62,483 nt of DNA, from the NCBI GenBank assembly GCA_046538945.1, contig JBKHHW010000002.1, positions 1 through 62,483 on the forward strand. The letters run 5' to 3'. This DNA comes from JAEZKC01 sp046538945. GTDB lineage: Bacteria; Fibrobacterota; Chitinivibrionia; Chitinivibrionales; Chitinispirillaceae. Below, one piece after another: positions 24,827 through 32,602 of the stretch. The notes beneath the pieces are model-generated. The model was not told where the DNA came from and ran no database searches. It saw nothing but the letters and a program-made list of their open reading frames with translations. The position numbers were made by a program, and so were the translations under genes. Numbering within the stretch: the first letter of the stretch is position 1; each line of letters begins with the position of its first letter.

Positions 24827-26191
24827 CTATACTGTGAAGAACAGTCTTGAAAAGAGCACTGCGGCCAGAATTCCAACAGCATCGGCGAAAAGCGCGGTCG
24901 GAAGAGCGTGGCGGGTGACTCTGATTCCCACGGCTCCGAAATACACAGCCAGCACGTAGAAGGTGGTTTCGGTGGAACCCTGGAGAACCGAAGACATGAA
25001 GGCGCTCAGTGAATCGGGAGCTTTGCTTACCAGTTCTGCCATATAGCCGTAGGCACCGGTGCCGGACAGGGGGCGCAAAAGAGCGTGGGGAAGAACATCG
25101 GCAGGCATTCCTATAAACCTGGTGAGCTTGCCGGCGTAACTGGTGAACAGTTCAAGTGCACCGCTTGCTCTGAGCATCCCTATGCCCACGAAAATGGCCA
25201 CCATGAACGGGATAATGCGGATGGCAACCTGGAATCCCTCTTTTGCTCCTTCCGTGAGAGTTTCATATACTTTGACTCCGGAAAGATATCCTCCCAGCAG
25301 GAATGCTCCCATTAGGATAGGGATGAGCCAGCCGGTAGCTTTGCCGAACATGTCGAAAAAATCGGTCTGGGGTATGCCGTTGGTGATCAGCACATACGGT
25401 ATGGCTGCTACAAATGCGGCCAGCGTTATCCAGGCTACAGCTTTTCCAATTTTTCCCGGAGGGGTGAGATCGGCTTTTTCGGGAAGCAGATCCGACTCAT
25501 GTAGTTTCTCTTCGCCATCGGCAATGACCGGATTGGGTATTTTGCTTTTGGATGCAAGAAGCTTTGCCATGAAAACCGCGGCGATGGTGGAACAGACAGT
25601 GGCCAGAATGGCTGGGATCAGGATTGCTGCCGGGCTGGTGGCACCCGAGGCGGCACGTACGGCGATTACTCCCAGGGGCAAAACAGTAATGCTTGAGGTG
25701 TTGATTGCCAGAAAAAGGCACATTGCATTTGTAGCGGTACCTTTTTTGGGGTTGAGTTTATCCAGTTCGGTCATGGCCTTGATTCCAAGGGGAGTTGCGG
25801 CATTGCCCAGTCCCAGCATGTTAGCAGCCATATTCATGATGATTGCGCTCATGGCAGGGTGCTCAGCCGGAACATCGGGAAAGAGCCGCACCATCAGGGG
25901 ACGGATCGCTCTGGCGATGCCCCGCATCAGGCCGGCCGCCTCGGCCACCTTCATAATGCCGAGCCACAGGGCCATGGCACCGATGAGGCTTATTGCAAGC
26001 TCAACTGCTCCTTTTGCCGAATCCATAGATGCCTTGCTGATTTTATCCATGTTGCCGGTATAAGCGGCCACCACGATACTGATCAGTATGATATAGAGCC
26101 AGATTACATTGATAACAGCCGGTTTTTTTTCTGAAGACGGTGTTTTGCTGGAGGAAGCTTTTTCTTTTTCTTTTTGCTTTGTGCTCTGCAT
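24827..26191 (-). CDS. Fused SpmA-SpmB nucleoside-recognition (Gate) membrane protein
   Basis: The 454-residue protein joins two Gate/nucleoside-recognition domains. The first (about 50-215) contains NMLGLGNAATPLGIKAM, the SpmA signature. The second (about 270-450) contains LRPLSGTGAYGYMAEL and the SVLQGSTETTFYVLAVYFG box of SpmB. In Bacillus, SpmA and SpmB are separate spore-maturation proteins, but fused homologues are common in non-sporulating Gram-negatives, where their transport role is unclear. The N-terminus has a charged Lys/Ser-rich leader (about 22 residues). Confidence 0.9.
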   Translation of the reverse strand: MQSTKQKEKEKASSSKTPSSEKKPAVINVIWLYIILISIVVAAYTGNMDKISKASMDSAKGAVELAISLIGAMALWLGIMKVAEAAGLMRGIARAIRPLMVRLFPDVPAEHPAMSAIIMNMAANMLGLGNAATPLGIKAMTELDKLNPKKGTATNAMCLFLAINTSSITVLPLGVIAVRAASGATSPAAILIPAILATVCSTIAAVFMAKLLASKSKIPNPVIADGEEKLHESDLLPEKADLTPPGKIGKAVAWITLAAFVAAIPYVLITNGIPQTDFFDMFGKATGWLIPILMGAFLLGGYLSGVKVYETLTEGAKEGFQVAIRIIPFMVAIFVGIGMLRASGALELFTSYAGKLTRFIGMPADVLPHALLRPLSGTGAYGYMAELVSKAPDSLSAFMSSVLQGSTETTFYVLAVYFGAVGIRVTRHALPTALFADAVGILAAVLFSRLFFTV

Positions 26192-26350
26192 GGATATTTG
26201 CCCTGGGGAAGAGTATTTATAAGTCTTTAAAAAATAAGCTCAAGTGCAGCTGAAGAGCAAATTTCACCTGATCGGAAAAGAGTTCATTTTCGGAAACCGG
26301 AAAAAGTGCGGAGGTTCTGCAGTGCACTGATTCTTTCCTTACGCCCGCTG

Positions 26351-26854
26351 TCACCTCAGAACGCGTATTTTCGCAGAATCTGCCTGAGCGGGGCTGCTGA
26401 AGCTGAGTATCATCCGATACCCTTCATCCCTAATGAAATCAAGGGATTCCTTCATCTGTTCGAGGTGCATTTTTATGACTGAATGCCCCACCCGACGTGC
26501 ACGTGAAAGGTCCTGACGCATCAGATCATCTTCATCAAAATTAAACAGTATGGCGATTGTGGGTAGAATATTCCGGTTCAGGTCCAGAATTGCCTGCCTC
26601 GAGGAGTGCTGGACATTGGTGGCATCTATGACGGTGAGCCTTTTTCGGTTGAGTCTCTTTGAGGCTATCAGGTGAAGCAGTTCGAAAGCATCTCCGCTTG
26701 CGCTCTGGTCCTTTTCATCATCACACACCGCGGCCCTGAATTCATCGGAAGAGAGGATCTCGGTTTTCAGAAAGTGCTTTCTGGCAAAAGTGCTTTTCCC
26801 GCTGGCAGCAGGACCGACAAGCAGAACGAGGCAGGGATAGGGAAGAAGAATCAT
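26351..26854 (-). CDS. Stand-alone Pnkp-type polynucleotide kinase domain
   Basis: The 167-residue P-loop protein has Walker A GPAASGKST at 14-22, then KHFLKTEILSSDEFR, CDDEKDQSAS, AFELLHLIASKRL and LTVIDATNV. This order matches the kinase domain of bacterial Pnkp, the RNA end-healing enzyme, which phosphorylates 5'-OH ends. The phosphatase and ligase domains of full Pnkp (about 870 residues) are absent, and hen1 is not adjacent. It could be a single-domain kinase for RNA or for a small metabolite. It is divergent from the DHOD-like operon, and no ribosome site is evident before the ATG. Confidence 0.8.
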   Translation of the reverse strand: MILLPYPCLVLLVGPAASGKSTFARKHFLKTEILSSDEFRAAVCDDEKDQSASGDAFELLHLIASKRLNRKRLTVIDATNVQHSSRQAILDLNRNILPTIAILFNFDEDDLMRQDLSRARRVGHSVIKMHLEQMKESLDFIRDEGYRMILSFSSPAQADSAKIRVLR

Positions 26855-27128
26855 TTTCGAGCTGTCGATGATTGTGATGGAGTTGCCGGTTTATTCATTA
26901 AAATAGATAAAGGAAGCAGATCAGAATGTTCCGGGGATGAAAAATTCAACACGCCTTTTTTCGGCACCTTTAGTTCGCATGGTGCCCGCGGGGAAACCGG
27001 ACGTTGATTATCCCATATGCGAACCCGGCAGAAGACGTCAGAAAATCTGCCGGTGGCAATGGAATTGCTCTTTTTGCCTTGTAAGCGTAGAGAGCACTGG
27101 CTAGAACTGCCTTAGCGGGAGGGATCTG

Positions 27129-28166
27129 ATGGATTTAACCACCACTTATATGGGAATGAAGCTTAAAAATCCGCTTGTGGGATCCTCCTCTCCCTATTGG
27201 AAGGATCTGGATAATATCAGGCTTCTGGAGGATAGTGGTGCCGCGGCTGTGGTTCTGCATTCTCTTTTCGAGGAGCAGGTGCAACTCAAGGAACGTGATC
27301 TTGAATCCTATATAGAGCTGGGAGCTGAACAGTTTGCGGAATCACTTACCTATCTTCCGGAGGTCGGAAACTACGGTTTCGCTCCCGAGGAGTATCTGGA
27401 TCTGATCCGCAAGGCGAAGGATGCGGTCGGATTTCCGGTTATTGCCAGTCTCAGCGGGAATACTCCCGGGGCATGGCTCAATTATGCACGGGAGATCGAG
27501 AACGCGGGTGCGGACGGTCTGGAGCTTAATGTCTATAGCATCCCGGACGACGTTTTCAAAACCTCGACGCAGGTGGAGGAGGGGTATCTGGAGCTGATCA
27601 GGGGGGTGAAGCGCTGTACGGAGATACCGGTGTCGGTGAAACTGAGCACGTATCTCAGTTCAATCCCTAATATGCTTTCCCGGATGGAAGGAACGGGGGT
27701 GATGGCAGCGGTCATGTTCAACAGGTTTTATCAGCCGGATATCGATCTGCGCACTTTCGAGATCGTGCCCAATCTCCGTTTGAGTACCTCCGATGAGCTC
27801 CGCGAGCGTCTCCGTTGGGTCAGCATTCTGTATGAAAAAGTGGATCTTGATCTCGGTGTTTCCGGAGGAGTGCATAACGGGGGGGATGTTCTGAAGGCGC
27901 TGGCGGCAGGAGCCAGTGCGGTGATGATGACTTCGGCCCTGCTCAGAAACGGGATCTCCTACGCGGCTCAGGTGTTGGAGCAGATGAACTGTTGGCTGGA
28001 TCATTACGGCTATGAATCTGTGGATTCGGTACAGGGGATCGTCAGCAGACTGTCTGTTGCAGCTTCGGAGTCTCAGGAGCGGGCACATTATATGCGGGTA
28101 CTAGGATCGTATGAAATCAGGAAAAAGTCTGAGCAGAAAGGGGATGAAGATGGCCTACACGGATGA
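27129..28166 (+). CDS. Dihydroorotate dehydrogenase-like FMN protein
   Basis: The 345-residue TIM-barrel protein resembles class 1 dihydroorotate dehydrogenase: LKNPLVGSSSP near the N-terminus, PVIASLSGNTPG, ADGLELNVYS with the substrate asparagine, PVSVKLST with the FMN lysine, and a GVHNGGDVLKALAAGASAVMM phosphate site. The usual catalytic serine or cysteine loop is replaced by a longer VMFNRFYQPD segment, typical of the DHOD-like subgroup whose substrate is unknown. GGGAGGG precedes the ATG. The BON gene start overlaps its last 17 bases, so the two are coupled. Confidence 0.88.
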   Translation: MDLTTTYMGMKLKNPLVGSSSPYWKDLDNIRLLEDSGAAAVVLHSLFEEQVQLKERDLESYIELGAEQFAESLTYLPEVGNYGFAPEEYLDLIRKAKDAVGFPVIASLSGNTPGAWLNYAREIENAGADGLELNVYSIPDDVFKTSTQVEEGYLELIRGVKRCTEIPVSVKLSTYLSSIPNMLSRMEGTGVMAAVMFNRFYQPDIDLRTFEIVPNLRLSTSDELRERLRWVSILYEKVDLDLGVSGGVHNGGDVLKALAAGASAVMMTSALLRNGISYAAQVLEQMNCWLDHYGYESVDSVQGIVSRLSVAASESQERAHYMRVLGSYEIRKKSEQKGDEDGLHG

Positions 28167-28824
28167 GGAGATTCGCAGACTGGTTCTGGATCAGCTAGAA
28201 TGGGACGGAAGGCTTGGCAATTCCCGGATCGAGGTTGAGGTGCAGAGCGGTCAGGTGACTCTGCAGGGCAGGGTTAACTCCTTCACTGCGCGTCAGGCCG
28301 CCGAGGCGGATGCTCTTCAGGTACCGGAAGTGGTGAGAGTCATAGATCAGCTGGTTATCGAGTATCCGGGAGGAGCCGAAGCGGTCAGCGACGAGGATGT
28401 CCGCACCTCGATACTCAACCGTTTACTCTGGAATCCCAACATCAGCGTTTCCGACATCGATGTCAGAGTGGAGAAGGGAAATGTGACACTGGGAGGAACG
28501 GTGGACGGGTACTGGAAGAGGATTCGGGCTGAGGAGATCGCCTACGATACAAAAGGTGTAGTCAGAGTTCACAATGAGCTGACGGTGGTGCCGTCGGGTG
28601 AGTACAGTGACAGGGAAATCGCTGAAAATATAATGAGTGCTCTTCACAGAGGTGCAAAGGTGAACGTTGAACAGTTTGAACTGGAGGTTGAGGACGGAGT
28701 TGTAACTGCGGGAGGCGTGGTCGGTTCCAGAGAAGAGACAGAGGAAGTAATGCATGTGCTGAAGTTCACCAGGGGGGTTAGGGATGTTAACAATCTGATG
28801 AAAATCCGCGGAAAGGCTGTCTGA
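28150..28824 (+). CDS. Triple BON-domain protein
   Basis: The 224-residue protein contains three BON repeats (about 4-68, 75-138 and 150-217). Each has the amphipathic helix plus GxVTLxGxV strand pattern (QVTLQGRV, NVTLGGTV, VVTAGGVV). BON domains bind phospholipid or peptidoglycan surfaces and are usually periplasmic, yet no signal peptide is seen here. I used the ATG at 28150, 6 bases after AAAGGGG; ATG at 28144 is possible. The gene overlaps the DHOD-like gene, and two more genes follow closely on the same strand. Confidence 0.9.
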   Translation: MAYTDEEIRRLVLDQLEWDGRLGNSRIEVEVQSGQVTLQGRVNSFTARQAAEADALQVPEVVRVIDQLVIEYPGGAEAVSDEDVRTSILNRLLWNPNISVSDIDVRVEKGNVTLGGTVDGYWKRIRAEEIAYDTKGVVRVHNELTVVPSGEYSDREIAENIMSALHRGAKVNVEQFELEVEDGVVTAGGVVGSREETEEVMHVLKFTRGVRDVNNLMKIRGKAV

Positions 28825-28847
28825 AGGAGACAGGCGGGGGAGAGCTG

Positions 28848-29078
28848 ATGCGTGTGGAGACTTACAGCGGATACAAAGCCGATGAATATCCGGTTCGTTT
28901 CTGGATAAACGGAAGCAGCCCCAGGGAAGTGCTGGAGGTGGAGGACCGCTGGTATGGTCCGGGGCGAAGCTATTACAAGGTGTTTGCGGATGATGCCAGA
29001 CATTACCTCCTGGTGAGAAACAACCGGTTCGGGACCTGGGAGGGGAGGAGGATTCCTCTTTCAGGCAATGGGGGATAA
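28848..29078 (+). CDS. Small conserved-looking protein of unknown function (76 aa)
   Basis: The 76-residue protein reads as a compact beta-rich domain: PVRFWINGSSPREVLEVEDRW, then YYKVFADDARHYLLV and WEGRRIPL. The pattern of a WY near the middle and an aromatic YYKVF strand looks like a known small domain family, but I cannot name a function. GGGGGAG precedes its ATG, and it sits 23 bases after the BON gene and 24 before the AEC transporter gene. Confidence 0.72.
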   Translation: MRVETYSGYKADEYPVRFWINGSSPREVLEVEDRWYGPGRSYYKVFADDARHYLLVRNNRFGTWEGRRIPLSGNGG

Positions 29079-29102
29079 TATAAATAAGGTTCTGTCCGGC
29101 GT

Positions 29103-30020
29103 ATGACTACGGTTCCAGTTCTGCAGGCCATTGTGGAAATATTTGGGCTTTTCGGGATCGGCTGGTTTGCTCGCCGCAAGGGGTATGTACGGGAGGAAGA
29201 TATCGGGAGGTGGTCCAGGTTCATTCTGGACCTGCTTTTTCCTGCTTATATTTTCAGTTCGATCACGCAGGGTTTTGATCCAGAAAAGCTGGGAGCGCTG
29301 TGGCCGTTACCTTTTCTGGGGCTTGGTCTGGTTCTTTTCGGAGTTGCAAGCGGATGGATTCTGCGCTTTGGACTTCCGGGGCGCGATTCCGACACCAGGC
29401 GTACCTTTCTTCATTTCTGTGCGGTGAATAATTCCGCCTATCTTCCCATTATCATAATCCGCAACTTATGGGGGGAAAGTGCCCTGGCCAATCTGTTCTT
29501 CTTCAATCTCGGGACCACTCTGGGAGTGTGGACAATCGGAATCGGGGTGCTTGGAAACCGCGATGTCTCCCGCAGTCTGGGCAGTCTGGTCACACCGAAC
29601 CTGATAGCCGTTCTGGCGGCCCTTTCCGTTTCGCTCGCCGGCATAGTGCATTTCATCCCTTCTGCACTGCGCAGTGTCATTTCCACTGCCGGTTCGGCGG
29701 CGGTTCCGATCATGCTGATTCTGATTGGTTCATCTTTTTACAGAAAAGGTATTCTGAAGCTCAGCTGGCCGGTTCTGTATGCATCAGCAGTCCGTCTCCT
29801 GATACTTCCTGTTCTGGCGGTGTTTATCCTGAATACCCTGCCTGTTTCCAGGGAGGTATATCAAATTACCCTGATTGTGGCCCTGATGCCGGTGGCTGTC
29901 TCCTCGACCATTTTCACCATACGATATGGAGGCAACCCTGATTTTGCTGCACAGACCTCCATAGTTACCACACTGGCTGCTGCCATCACGGTTCCTGTGG
30001 CGCTGACAATTCTACTGTAG
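29103..30020 (+). CDS. AEC family transporter
   Basis: The 305-residue membrane protein has about ten helices and the auxin-efflux-carrier family pattern: an N-terminal GLFGIGWFARRKG loop, LLFPAYIFSSIT, NNSAYLPIIII, a middle discontinuous helix region, SAAVPIMLILIGSSF and the C-terminal MPVAVSSTIFTIRYGG. AEC proteins export small organic anions such as malonate or malate; the substrate here is unknown. It is the last clear gene of the DHOD-like/BON operon. Confidence 0.92.
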   Translation: MTTVPVLQAIVEIFGLFGIGWFARRKGYVREEDIGRWSRFILDLLFPAYIFSSITQGFDPEKLGALWPLPFLGLGLVLFGVASGWILRFGLPGRDSDTRRTFLHFCAVNNSAYLPIIIIRNLWGESALANLFFFNLGTTLGVWTIGIGVLGNRDVSRSLGSLVTPNLIAVLAALSVSLAGIVHFIPSALRSVISTAGSAAVPIMLILIGSSFYRKGILKLSWPVLYASAVRLLILPVLAVFILNTLPVSREVYQITLIVALMPVAVSSTIFTIRYGGNPDFAAQTSIVTTLAAAITVPVALTILL

Positions 30021-30053
30021 TTTCAGAAAAACACCTGACATGATTGGTTCGAC

Positions 30054-30389
30054 ATGTATATTCAATTATCTCCTCAACCACATTTCAAGCAGCTGGAAAT
30101 GAAACCGCACAGACTGGATCATCAAACCGATTTCGAACCGTTCCGGCAAGAACTTCTGGAGTTGCCTCTTGAAGAGCTTATCTTCTATACGGAGCTGGTC
30201 ATGGACGAGCTGAATGGGGGGGAGAGGCTGCAGTTTGACCCCGAGTATTTTTGTTCTGATTTTTCCGACCGGCACGGGAGAGTGGATTTTCTGGAAGCGG
30301 TTCTCAGAGAGGGGCTCATCGGAAGGGATAGTCTCTTTTTCACCTTCGGCGGCGGTCTTTTTAAAAGCGTGGGGGAGCAGTCCGGCTGA
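30054..30389 (+). CDS. Possible small protein, unknown function (111 aa)
   Basis: An ATG frame 33 bases after the AEC gene encodes a mostly helical acidic protein (FRQELLELPLEELIFYTELVMDEL) with no recognised family. An overlapping minus-strand frame of similar length exists, so the coding strand is not certain. Direction and closeness to the AEC gene favour the plus strand. The ribosome site is weak. Confidence 0.42.
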   Translation: MYIQLSPQPHFKQLEMKPHRLDHQTDFEPFRQELLELPLEELIFYTELVMDELNGGERLQFDPEYFCSDFSDRHGRVDFLEAVLREGLIGRDSLFFTFGGGLFKSVGEQSG

Positions 30390-30407
30390 CACCGGGGCTC
30401 CGGTTTT

Positions 30408-30989
30408 TCAGTTACCCTCTTTATATACGGTGTCGATGGCGATTCCCGCAGACAGAAGAAGCAGTTTCTGGGCATCCGAGGATGCCTGGTCATTGACGGA
30501 GACCACATAGTTGTCCGCCGTGGTGAAGAGTTCTTTTCCCAGACCAGCCCATTTTTTCGTGATGATGCCCAGCTCCTTGTCCTGATGATCCACAATCGAG
30601 AAGTTCCAGCCTTTCCAGTCCCCCTTTACTTCACCGATCTGTTTTTCGTTCACATCGAAAATGCGGAACTTGCTTTTCAGTGCCAGGAATTTGGACTTGA
30701 ACAGACCGATTTTGCGGTCTTTCGCATCTCTGATCTCCACTTTTCCAACAAGAGACATTTTGCGGTGAAGCCTCACCAGTGGTACACCATCCTTTTCCTT
30801 TGATATAACCAGTGTCGCAGGCAGAAATCTTCTGTTAATGAGAAAGCTCAGGGCCAGCACCCAGGACGGAGTGTCCTCCTGTGCTGTTCCGACCTGATCT
30901 CCCGTAGCCAGATCGAAGATGTCGTAGACATTGCGCATCTTCAGGAAACCGACCCGTTCTTTGATCAGAAACTGATTTGATTCTAGCAT
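30408..30989 (-). CDS. Phospholipid scramblase / LURP-one-like protein
   Basis: The 193-residue protein follows the tubby-like C-terminal barrel pattern of scramblase and LURP-one-related proteins: repeated strands such as YDIFDLATGDQVGTAQED, VEIRDAKDRKIG and FRIFDVNEKQIGEVKG, then a hydrophobic C-terminal helix (AQKLLLLSAGIAIDTVY). Bacterial members have no firmly known role and are not proven scramblases. AAGGAG lies 7 bases before the ATG. It is monocistronic and converges on the 30054 ORF. Confidence 0.82.
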   Translation of the reverse strand: MLESNQFLIKERVGFLKMRNVYDIFDLATGDQVGTAQEDTPSWVLALSFLINRRFLPATLVISKEKDGVPLVRLHRKMSLVGKVEIRDAKDRKIGLFKSKFLALKSKFRIFDVNEKQIGEVKGDWKGWNFSIVDHQDKELGIITKKWAGLGKELFTTADNYVVSVNDQASSDAQKLLLLSAGIAIDTVYKEGN

Positions 30990-31254
30990 AACCCATCTCC
31001 TTCAGAGGATGAATGTGACTGGTTTGGTTAAAATATAATCCGCATCAGCCCGGAAGTGGTATTTTTCCTGAATGACAACTTTGATGGTACATGAGACCGG
31101 ACCCTTTCCAAGAGAAAAAACTCAAGTCAGGGCTTTATTGACCGATATGAATAACAGGCACATATGGTCCCGAAAGGGCAGACAAAGGGAGGTCCAGGGA
31201 GGGAACGCGGGGTTCCAGGGAAGGGACCTTACTCCCCAGAAAGGCAGGTATGCC

Positions 31255-31554
31255 ATGAATATCCGGTCTGTTTCAGCATCATACAGAGCTCATCAGCTCG
31301 CCTCGGCAGTGAAAAGCAGAACCAAAACGGATGTTGTCAAGTCCGATTCAGCGAAGGAAAAAGTGGAAATATCGGACGATTCCTTGAGTATCGGGGTTGT
31401 GCGCAAGAAAGTGGACCAAACCCCGGAAATAAGAGCCGACAAGGTGAGGGAGGCGAAAAAGAAGGTTTTCTACTACGGCTATCCGCTCGATTCCGATCTG
31501 GTGGAGGCGATAGAAAAGCTGCTGGAACGGCGGATTATACTGTTCGGAGATTAA
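31255..31554 (+). CDS. flgM: FlgM-like anti-sigma28 factor
   Basis: The 99-residue protein shows the FlgM layout: a disordered N-terminal half, then EKVEISDDSLSIGVVRKKV, IRADKVREAKKKVFYYGYPLDSDLVEAIEKLL. FlgM binds and holds sigma28 (FliA) until the flagellar hook is complete. I used the ATG at 31255, which follows AGGCAGG; longer upstream starts give a basic low-quality extension. No other flagellar gene is in the window. A terminator follows 3 bases after the stop, so it is a single-gene unit. Confidence 0.78.
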   Translation: MNIRSVSASYRAHQLASAVKSRTKTDVVKSDSAKEKVEISDDSLSIGVVRKKVDQTPEIRADKVREAKKKVFYYGYPLDSDLVEAIEKLLERRIILFGD

Positions 31555-31557
31555 TAT

Positions 31558-31579
31558 GCCCTCCCCGGAGGGCTTTTTT
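31558..31579 (+). terminator. Terminator of the flgM-like gene
   Basis: A 6-bp stem GCCCTC/GAGGGC with a CCCG loop is followed by six T residues. Confidence 0.85.
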
Positions 31580-31637
31580 ACTTGATTTTCCTCCAAGAAG
31601 AACTCATTTTAAGTCACTGCCATTTATGACTGTTACC

Positions 31638-31724
31638 GCCCGGGTGGTGGAATTGGTAGACACTGGGGACTTAAAATCCCTTGGCCTGAAAACGGCCGTG
31701 CCGGTTCGATTCCGGCCTCGGGCA
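31638..31724 (+). tRNA. tRNA-Leu (anticodon TAA), CCA not encoded
   Basis: Acceptor GCCCGGG pairs with CTCGGGC (one G-T pair). The anticodon stem GGGGA/TCCCT encloses CTTAAAA with anticodon TAA at 31672-31674. A long variable arm (GGCCTGAAAACGGCC) marks a class II tRNA. Discriminator A is followed by CTT, so the CCA tail must be added by the CCA enzyme. Confidence 0.95.
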
Positions 31725-31726
31725 CT

Positions 31727-32602
31727 TCATCGGAATACATTTTCCAGATATTTCAGATAGCCGGCCGAACGTGAGGTGTTGAGAGCTTTCAATGCATTGG
31801 TTGCATTCTGGAAAACCATGGGATTGTCACTCAGAAGGCACAAACCTGAAGCATCTTCGATTGCGGAAGATTTGAGCTTTATCTGGGAAACGACCCACAA
31901 TGCTGATGCTTTCATCAGATCTTCACCGGAATTCAGCATTGACAGCAGATCCTGCTCCACATCGCCATAGCCGAGATTGTAGAGAGCTTTGAGCACATTT
32001 GCCCGTATGCGGTTGTTGGGATCGTGGCGCAGTCTGAGAAGGACCGGAACCATCCGTTTGTTGCCCAGACTTTCAAGCGCTTCGACCGTATTTGCTCTGA
32101 CCCTCTTGTCCGTATCGTTGAGAAGTGCAAGTACGACCTCGTGATCATGGGGTCCCACCATTTTTCCCAGCAGGCTGACCGCGGTGGCCTTGATCTTCAC
32201 ATCCCTGTCCTGCACCAGTTTGGCAAGAAGTTCTCTTGTTCTGGGATGGCGTCTGAGGATACCCAGAATCTGAAGAGAGATCAGCCTGCGGTCTTCGTCG
32301 TCACAGAAAAGGTCTTTGCTTATCTCATCCACTATGAGCGGATCGAGTGTCTGGAGTATCGAACCGAGCTTGTGACGCAGTTCAGGGGTGAGTTGGCTGA
32401 AGTTGGTGATGAGGTTTTTTTTAATGATGGAGCAGGCTGTGTCCGCGGCTGACTTTCTGATGCGGGTGTTTTCATTGCCGATCAGAGCCATGACGGCGGA
32501 GAGGTCTGCAATGGTTCCATTTTTCTTTAGATAGCGCAGGGAGGTGATGACCTGGTCGGGTCTGGGTGATTTCAGATCGGCCAGTGCCTGGGCGTGTTCC
32601 AT
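31727..32602 (-). CDS. HEAT-repeat protein
   Basis: The 291-residue protein is built of about seven HEAT-like helical pairs with the pattern DRDVKIKATAVSLLGKM, DTDKRVRANTVEALESLG and DPNNRIRANVLKALYNLG. Such superhelices bind other proteins. Its ATG overlaps the uvrB stop (ATGA at 32602), so it is translationally coupled to uvrB. Its own stop lies only 2 bases from the 3' end of the convergent tRNA-Leu gene. It may be a partner in DNA repair, but only position supports this. Confidence 0.87.
   Translation of the reverse strand: MEHAQALADLKSPRPDQVITSLRYLKKNGTIADLSAVMALIGNENTRIRKSAADTACSIIKKNLITNFSQLTPELRHKLGSILQTLDPLIVDEISKDLFCDDEDRRLISLQILGILRRHPRTRELLAKLVQDRDVKIKATAVSLLGKMVGPHDHEVVLALLNDTDKRVRANTVEALESLGNKRMVPVLLRLRHDPNNRIRANVLKALYNLGYGDVEQDLLSMLNSGEDLMKASALWVVSQIKLKSSAIEDASGLCLLSDNPMVFQNATNALKALNTSRSAGYLKYLENVFR

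Noticed and set aside
25143..26063. A 306-codon plus-strand frame opposite the SpmA-SpmB gene
   Set aside because: It is an antisense shadow; the minus-strand frame has clear family motifs across its length.
31164..31760. Long plus-strand frame crossing flgM and tRNA-Leu
   Set aside because: It is out of frame with the FlgM-like protein and runs through a complete tRNA and a terminator; its composition is unlike a protein.
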